Shown: piece by piece, positions 58,959 to 64,000 of the stretch
Layout of the letters: each line of letters opens with the position of its first letter
How positions within the stretch are numbered: the first letter of the stretch is position 1
Source of the DNA: CAVPUA01 sp963828015
GTDB lineage: Bacteria; Actinomycetota; Actinomycetes; Mycobacteriales; Jatrophihabitantaceae
Direction: 5' to 3'
DNA length: 64,000 nucleotides
Assembly: GCA_963828015.1 (NCBI GenBank)
Contig: CAWHCD010000006.1
Span: 744,001 to 808,000 of the forward strand
Translations under genes and position numbers: made by a program
Notes under the pieces: generated by a model
Database searches by the model: none
What the model saw: the letters and a program-made list of their open reading frames with translations, nothing else
What the model was told of the DNA's origin: nothing

Positions 58959-60503
58959 TCACTTCGGCGACGAGCCCGGCCCGACGAGCGCTTCGATGAG
59001 TTCGGTGGCGTTCGAACACCGATCCAGCAGCGCGCCGACGTGGGCAAACGTGCCGCGTTCCGGCTCGAGCATCGGCACCCGGACGAGCGACTCGCGCCCG
59101 ACGTCGAAGATCACCGAATCCCACGAAGCGGCGGCGACCGAGGCGCCGTAGCGGCGCAGGCACTCCCCGCGGAAGTACGCCCGGGTATCGCGCGGTGGCG
59201 CATCCATGCTGGCGCGGGCGTCGTCGGCGCCGATCAATGTCTTCATCGCGCCCCGGGCCACCAGTCGGTTGTAGAGCCCCTTGTCCGCCCGTACGTCGGC
59301 GTACTGCAGGTCGATCAGCTGCAATCGTGGTGAATCCCAGTCGAGTCCGTCGCGTTCGCGGTAGCCGTTGAGCAGCCGCAACTTCGCCACCCAGTCCAGC
59401 TCGTCGGCCAGCTGCATCGGGTCGTGCTCGAGGCGTGTGAGCACCGACTCCCAGCGCGCGAGCACGTCGACGGTCTGCTCGTCGGCGTCATCACCGAAGC
59501 GGTCGTCGACGAACTTGCGGGCGCGGTCCAGATACTCGGCCTGGAGCTGGATCGCGCTGAGCCGTCGCCCATCGCTGAGCTGGATCAGGTGGGCCAGCGT
59601 CGGGTCGTGTGAGATTGCATGCAGTTCGCGGATCGGCTGCCCGACGGCGAGTTCGGGCTCGGTGAGAAACCCCTGTTCGATCATGGCCAGCACCAGCGAG
59701 GTGGTGCCGACCTTGAGATAGGTCGAGATCTCGGACAGGTTGGCGTCGCCGATGATCACGTGCAGCCGCCGATAGCGGTCGGCGTCGGCGTGCGGCTCAT
59801 CACGGGTGTTCACGATCGGTCGCTTCAACGTGGTTTCCAGCCCTACCTCGACCTCGAAGAAGTCGGCCCGCTGCGAGATCTGGAATCCGTGCGTGCGCCC
59901 GTCCTGGCCGATACCGACCCGGCCGGCGCCGCACACCACTTGACGCGAGACGAAGAACGGAACCAGGTGCCGCACGATCGAGTTGAACGGGGTGGAGCGG
60001 GTCATCAGGTAGTTCTCGTGCGCACCGTAGGACGCACCCTTGTTGTCGGTGTTGTTCTTGTAGAGGTTGATCGAGGCGTTGACGCCGGGCATCTGCGCCG
60101 CGCGGCGGGCCGCCTCGGCCATGACCAACTCGCCGGCCTTGTCCCAGCGCACGACGTCCAGCGGGTTGGTCACCTCGGGCGAGGAGTACTCCGGATGCGC
60201 GTGATCCACATACAGGCGGGCGCCGTTGGGCAGGATGAGGTTCGCCATTCCGGCGTCTTCCTCGGCCTCGATGAACTCCTGGGAGACCGTCGCGTTACCC
60301 CCGCCGAGCTCGAAGCCGCGGGCATCGCGCAGGGGGGACTCCTCTTCGAAGTCCCAGGTGGTGCGGCGGGAGCGCCCGGCCGGCAGCCGCGTCGCGTAGG
60401 CGTTGACGACCTGGGCCGAGAGCAGCATGGCGTTGGCGGCCGGTTGCCCGGGCAGGCTCACGCCGTACTCGACCTCAGTGCCCATCACCCGACGCACGCT
60501 CAC
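58959..60503 (-). CDS. dop: Pup deamidase/depupylase Dop
   Basis: 514 residues from GTG 60503 (VSVRRVMGTEVEYGV), the start that fits the MTVRRVMGIETEYG form of relatives; ATG 60485 is in frame. LYVDHAHPEYSSPEVTNP holds the catalytic aspartate, and NLYKNNTDNKGASYGAHENY is diagnostic. It deamidates Pup and removes it from targets. TAGCCT lies 7 bases before the GTG, so a leaderless start is possible. Confidence 0.95.
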   Translation of the reverse strand: MSVRRVMGTEVEYGVSLPGQPAANAMLLSAQVVNAYATRLPAGRSRRTTWDFEEESPLRDARGFELGGGNATVSQEFIEAEEDAGMANLILPNGARLYVDHAHPEYSSPEVTNPLDVVRWDKAGELVMAEAARRAAQMPGVNASINLYKNNTDNKGASYGAHENYLMTRSTPFNSIVRHLVPFFVSRQVVCGAGRVGIGQDGRTHGFQISQRADFFEVEVGLETTLKRPIVNTRDEPHADADRYRRLHVIIGDANLSEISTYLKVGTTSLVLAMIEQGFLTEPELAVGQPIRELHAISHDPTLAHLIQLSDGRRLSAIQLQAEYLDRARKFVDDRFGDDADEQTVDVLARWESVLTRLEHDPMQLADELDWVAKLRLLNGYRERDGLDWDSPRLQLIDLQYADVRADKGLYNRLVARGAMKTLIGADDARASMDAPPRDTRAYFRGECLRRYGASVAAASWDSVIFDVGRESLVRVPMLEPERGTFAHVGALLDRCSNATELIEALVGPGSSPK

Positions 60504-60517
60504 GTGGGCAAGGCTAC

Positions 60518-61270
60518 TCAGGCCAACAGCTTGACCAGCGCGACGACACCGACGACGACGATCGCGGCGCGCAGCCAGGTCGGTGAGAGTCGCCGGCCGA
60601 TCCGCGCCCCGAGCAGTCCCCCGAGGATCGATCCGGCCGCGATCAGCGCGGCCGCGGCCCAGTCGATGTTGGCCGTGAAGACGAACACGATCGCCGCGAC
60701 CATGTTCACCATGCCGGCCAGAAAGTTCTTCAGCCCGTTCTGGCGCTGCAGGGTCTCGGCGAGCAGGACGCCCATGATCGCCATCAGCAGCACGCCCTGC
60801 GCCGCGCCGAAGTAGCCCCCGTAAACGCCGGTGGCCAGCACCAGGATCCACAGCAGCGGGGTGATGTGTTCACTCGCCGCGTGCCGGGTGCCGGCCAGGC
60901 GGCGATTCAGGGCCGGACCAAAGACCACCAGGAGCAGGGCGAGGGCGATCAAGACCGGGACGATCGTCTTGAACGCGCTCGCGGGCAGGGTGAGCAACAG
61001 CACGGCGCCGCAGACCGCGCCCAGGCTCGACGCCAGGCCGAGCCAGATCAGCCGCTGACGCTGACCGGCCAGCTCCCGGCGATATCCCCACGCCCCGACC
61101 AGCGAGCCCGGGAAGAGTCCCAGCGAGTTACTGGTGTTGGCCGTGACCGGCGGTATTCCGACGCTGAGCAGCACCGGGAACGTGATCAGCGTGCCCGAGC
61201 CGACGACGGTGTTGATCGTGCCGGCCGCGATACCCGCGAGGAAGACCAGCAGCCCCTGCCAGAAGCTCAA
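60518..61270 (-). CDS. TSUP (TauE/SafE) family membrane permease
   Basis: 250 residues, about eight helices, starting MSFWQGLLVFLAGIAAGTINTVVGSGTLITFPVLL with the typical GxxxGTxxTVVGSG repeat. A second half-repeat is GVYGGYFGAAQGVLLMAIMG. It probably transports sulphite or organosulphur anions; substrate unknown. The TTG start directly follows the mpa stop codon without a gap, and dop follows after 14 bases, so it sits inside the proteasome operon. Confidence 0.9.
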   Translation of the reverse strand: MSFWQGLLVFLAGIAAGTINTVVGSGTLITFPVLLSVGIPPVTANTSNSLGLFPGSLVGAWGYRRELAGQRQRLIWLGLASSLGAVCGAVLLLTLPASAFKTIVPVLIALALLLVVFGPALNRRLAGTRHAASEHITPLLWILVLATGVYGGYFGAAQGVLLMAIMGVLLAETLQRQNGLKNFLAGMVNMVAAIVFVFTANIDWAAAALIAAGSILGGLLGARIGRRLSPTWLRAAIVVVGVVALVKLLA

Positions 61271-63064
61271 CTACAGGTACTGGCCGGTGTTGCCGACGGT
61301 GTCGATCGCCCGGCCGGCGTCGGAGCCCTTGCTCCCGGAGACGAGAGTGCGGATGTAGACGATCCGTTCACCCTTCTTGCCCGAGATCCGTGCCCAGTCG
61401 TCGGGATTCGTGGTGTTGGGCAGGTCTTCGTTCTCACGGAACTCGTCCACGCACGCCGCCATCAGGTGCTGCAGCCGCAGACCCCTCTGGTTGATCGTCA
61501 GCAGGTCCTTGATGGCCATCTTCTTGGCCCGGTCGACGATGTTCTGGATCATCGCCCCGGAGTTGAAGTCCTTGAAGTAGAGCGTCTCCTTGTCACCGTT
61601 GGCGTAGGTGACCTCCAGGAAGCGGTTCTCCTCGGCCTCGGAGTACATCCGTTCGACGGTGTGCTGGATCATCGCCGACACCGTGGCCTCGCGGCTGCCG
61701 CTCTGCTCGGCGAGATCGTCGGGATGGATCGGCAGCGTCGTCGTCAGGTATTTGGAGAAGATGTCGCGGGCGGCCTCGGCGTCCGGCCGCTCGATCTTGA
61801 TCTTCACGTCGAGGCGTCCGGGGCGCAGGATCGCGGGGTCGATCATGTCCTCACGGTTGGAGGCGCCGATCACGATCACGTTCTCGAGCCCCTCTACCCC
61901 GTCGATCTCGCTCAGGAGCTGGGGCACGATCGTGTTCTCGACGTCTGAGGACACGCCCGAGCCACGGGTGCGGAAGATCGAGTCCATCTCGTCGAAGAAC
62001 ACGATCACCGGGGTGCCGTCGCTGGCCTTCTCACGGGCGCGTTGGAAGACGAGCCGGATGTGCCGCTCGGTCTCACCGACGTACTTGTTCAGCAACTCCG
62101 GACCCTTGATGTTCAGGAAGTACGCGGTGGCCTTCTCATCGCCACCGTGCACCCGCTGCACCTGCTTGGCCAACGAGTTCGCGACCGCCTTGGCGATCAG
62201 CGTCTTGCCGCAGCCGGGCGGGCCGTAGAGCAGGATTCCCTTCGGCGGACGGAGCTCGTGCTCGCGGAACAGCTCGGCATGCAGGAACGGCAACTCGACC
62301 GCATCGCGGATCGACTCGATCTGGCTCGACAGTCCACCGATGTCGGAGTAGTCGATGTCGGGGACCTCCTCGAGCACGAGATCCTCGACCTCGCTCTTGG
62401 GAATCCGCTCATAGACGTAGGACGAACGCGACTCGAGTAGTAGCGAATCCCCCACCCGCATCGGCTGATCGCGCAGCACATCGGCGATGTGGACGACTCG
62501 TTCCTCGTCGGTGTGGCCGACCACCAGAGCGCGGTCGCCGCCGTCGAGAAGTTCCTTGAGGATCACGATGTCGCCGACCCGCTCGCTCCCCCGGGCCGCG
62601 ACGACGTTCATGGCCTCGTTGAGCATGACCTCCTGGCCGTGCTGCAGCTGGGCCAGCTCGACCTGCGGAGAGACCGCGACGCGCAGTTTGCGCCCCGCGG
62701 TAAAAATGTCGACGGTGCCGTCCTCGAACGTTTCGAGGTAGACGCCGTAGCCACTGGGCGGCTGGGCCAGCCGGTCGATCTCCTCCTTGAGGGCGACCAT
62801 CTGGTCACGCGCCTCGCGCAGAGTGTCGGCCAGGCGTTCGTTGCGCTCTGTCAGCCCGGCCACCCGAGCCTGGGACTCGGCCAATCGGTCCTCGAGGGCC
62901 CGCATGTGCCGCGGAGACTCCGAGACCTTGGCGCGCAGCAGGCCGACTTCCTGCTCGAGGAACGCCGTGCGCCGGCGCAACTCCGTATCGTCGGCAGGCT
63001 CGTTTGCCCCCTCCGGCTCGCCGTGTCTTGCGCGGCCGGACTCATCACCCTGGTCGAATGCCAT
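61271..63064 (-). CDS. mpa: Proteasome-activating AAA+ ATPase Mpa/ARC
   Basis: 597 residues from ATG 63064 with GGAGG 6 bases upstream. An N-terminal coiled coil (LRRRTAFLEQEVGLLRAKV) recruits Pup, followed by tandem OB folds, the AAA module (Walker A YGPPGCGKT, Walker B VIVFFDEMDS) and the C-terminal GQYL that docks into the 20S alpha ring. It unfolds pupylated proteins. A candidate -10 (TAGGGT, reverse) lies about 40 bases upstream. Confidence 0.96.
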   Translation of the reverse strand: MAFDQGDESGRARHGEPEGANEPADDTELRRRTAFLEQEVGLLRAKVSESPRHMRALEDRLAESQARVAGLTERNERLADTLREARDQMVALKEEIDRLAQPPSGYGVYLETFEDGTVDIFTAGRKLRVAVSPQVELAQLQHGQEVMLNEAMNVVAARGSERVGDIVILKELLDGGDRALVVGHTDEERVVHIADVLRDQPMRVGDSLLLESRSSYVYERIPKSEVEDLVLEEVPDIDYSDIGGLSSQIESIRDAVELPFLHAELFREHELRPPKGILLYGPPGCGKTLIAKAVANSLAKQVQRVHGGDEKATAYFLNIKGPELLNKYVGETERHIRLVFQRAREKASDGTPVIVFFDEMDSIFRTRGSGVSSDVENTIVPQLLSEIDGVEGLENVIVIGASNREDMIDPAILRPGRLDVKIKIERPDAEAARDIFSKYLTTTLPIHPDDLAEQSGSREATVSAMIQHTVERMYSEAEENRFLEVTYANGDKETLYFKDFNSGAMIQNIVDRAKKMAIKDLLTINQRGLRLQHLMAACVDEFRENEDLPNTTNPDDWARISGKKGERIVYIRTLVSGSKGSDAGRAIDTVGNTGQYL

Positions 63065-63225
63065 GCGGCACCTCCGAACTGCTTCGGTGTTCGCGAAAAT
63101 CCACCCTACACAGAGCCCACTGCGACTGCTGACGCCACGCCCCGGCACGCATCGGCATTACGCTCACATTAGGCGGCTGTCTGGGCGCGTGCCGCGAACG
63201 ATCATCACGAATCGAGGACCAGAAC

Positions 63226-63510
63226 GTGACCGACGCATCACCAGCACTGCGGGTCTGGATCGACCAGGAGCTGTGCACCGGGGACGGCCTGTGTGTTGAG
63301 TACGCGCCGGAGGTCTTCGAGTTCGACGTCGACGGCTTGGCGTATGTCCGCGACGACTCCGGCAACCTGCTGGCTGCGGCCGGGGCGCGTACGCCCGTGC
63401 CGCCGCGGTTTCGGCTCGACGTCATCGACTCGGCGAAGGAATGCCCCGGGGCCTGCATCCACGTCGAGCGTGAGTCGGACGGGGTCGAGATCGCCGGGCC
63501 GGACAGTTAG
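63226..63510 (+). CDS. Ferredoxin, 3Fe-4S or 4Fe-4S type
   Basis: 94 residues from GTG 63226. Cysteine motifs CTGDGLC near the N-terminus and ECPGACI near residue 70 provide cluster ligands, in the spacing of small actinobacterial ferredoxins that serve cytochromes P450. No partner enzyme is in view. It is divergent from mpa, and its 3' end overlaps trmI by 4 bases. Confidence 0.88.
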   Translation: MTDASPALRVWIDQELCTGDGLCVEYAPEVFEFDVDGLAYVRDDSGNLLAAAGARTPVPPRFRLDVIDSAKECPGACIHVERESDGVEIAGPDS

Positions 63511-64000
63511 GGCAGCACCCGCTCCGGACGAGGTCCGTCGGCATTGTCGCTGAGGGCCGCTTCCAGTTCGGCGCTCTTGGCCGGGCGGCGTTGGCGCGCC
63601 GGGGCATCTACTCCCGGGGCCAGCCGTCTCGTGGTCATCAGGAACGCGGTGTGCCCGATCATGCGGTGTTCCGGACGCACGGCCAGCCCGACCACGTGCC
63701 ACCCGCGGACCATCGTCTCGAACGAGGTCGGCTCGGTGTACCCCCCTCCGGTACGCACGGCCTCCACCAGCCGCGAGAGTTGGGTTGTGGTGGCGACGTA
63801 GCCGACGAGCACGCCACCGGAGCGCAGTGCGGCTGATGCGGTCGGCAACACCAGCCACGGCGCGAGCATGTCAAGGATGACGCGGTCGGCCGTCTCGGCC
63901 GGATCGTGCTCGGCTAAGTCCCCTAGCCGAAGGTCCCAGTTGGGCGGGGACTCGCCGAAAAAGGTCTCGACGTTGCGCTGGGCGAACTCGGCGTGGTCCT
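63507..64000 (-). CDS. trmI: tRNA (adenine-58-N1)-methyltransferase TrmI, truncated by window end
   Basis: Only the C-terminal 164 residues lie in the window; the frame is open to the right edge. The visible part reads DHAEFAQRNVETFFGE, then ADRVILDMLAPW and VLVGYVATTTQLSRLVEAVR, typical of the SAM-dependent TrmI/TRMT61 family that makes m1A58 in the T loop. ATG 63869 is internal and not the start. Its position beside the mpa cluster matches Rv2118. Confidence 0.9.
   Translation of the reverse strand, partial: DHAEFAQRNVETFFGESPPNWDLRLGDLAEHDPAETADRVILDMLAPWLVLPTASAALRSGGVLVGYVATTTQLSRLVEAVRTGGGYTEPTSFETMVRGWHVVGLAVRPEHRMIGHTAFLMTTRRLAPGVDAPARQRRPAKSAELEAALSDNADGPRPERVLP

Noticed and set aside
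59619..60815. A 398-codon forward open frame opposite dop.
   Set aside because: Antisense shadow; dop has clear catalytic motifs and coding-strand homology.
1..64000. CRISPR arrays, rRNA operons and complete insertion sequences.
   Set aside because: I looked for regularly spaced repeats, rRNA signatures and transposase motifs and saw none.

Overview
The window is 64 kb of GC-rich chromosome from an actinomycete. Three things show this: the gene order, the Pup-proteasome genes (mpa, dop, pup, prcB, prcA, pafA, pafB, pafC), and actinobacterial markers such as rbpA, a GarA-like FHA protein, an FtsR-like MerR regulator, the small basic protein/DUF881 pair and HelY. The order follows blocks known from Mycobacterium (the Rv1699-Rv1713, Rv1822-Rv1832, Rv2050-Rv2051 and Rv2090-Rv2118 regions). 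The secreted beta-helix and FG-GAP proteins, CbtAB and DUF6314 point away from Mycobacterium itself, perhaps to a Frankia-like lineage; that last step is a guess. No stretch longer than about 300 bases lacks a gene.

Layout. 1-9.3 kb is one forward, overlapping run: pyrG, a NUDIX hydrolase, xerD, a ParA ATPase with a ribbon-helix-helix partner, scpA, scpB, a pseudouridine synthase, chorismate mutase, cmk and der. 9.4-13.4 kb holds tRNA-Pro and two secreted proteins that converge on a perfect hairpin. 13.6-22.3 kb carries pgsA, DUF881/sbp/DUF881, gcvH, the FHA protein, two MerR regulators around a BFN-domain protein, and gcvP behind a glycine riboswitch. 22.3-32 kb is mixed: a GuaB1-type enzyme, a zinc efflux protein, a wax ester synthase family enzyme, a MarR/oxidoreductase pair with face-to-face promoters, and a VapBC-like toxin-antitoxin pair.

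At 32,097-32,124 lies a 28-bp sequence built like a chromosome dimer resolution site (dif): two 11-bp arms and a 6-bp centre. From that point to 36,246 a 4,120-bp element is inserted, bounded by a 19-bp exact direct repeat made of the dif centre and one arm. It encodes a rolling-circle-type replication initiator and six small proteins but no recombinase. I read it as an integrative mobile element that uses the host Xer recombinases. Joining the two ends in silico restores a stop codon directly after the core for the ORF that now runs through the right end, which independently supports a circular form. Gene direction also flips here, mostly forward before 32 kb and mostly reverse after 36 kb, as expected at the replication terminus.

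36.5-64 kb is mostly reverse-strand: a cobalamin-riboswitch operon (cbtB, cbtA and a FhuF-like protein without a normal start codon); rbpA behind a SigR-type promoter; ppm1, lnt and an amidohydrolase; a LacI regulator and a 5'-3' exonuclease; helY, tatC, pafC, pafB and pafA; an ECF sigma/anti-sigma pair; a lipoprotein L,D-transpeptidase overlapping prcA; the proteasome cluster up to mpa; and, at the edge, a ferredoxin and a truncated trmI.
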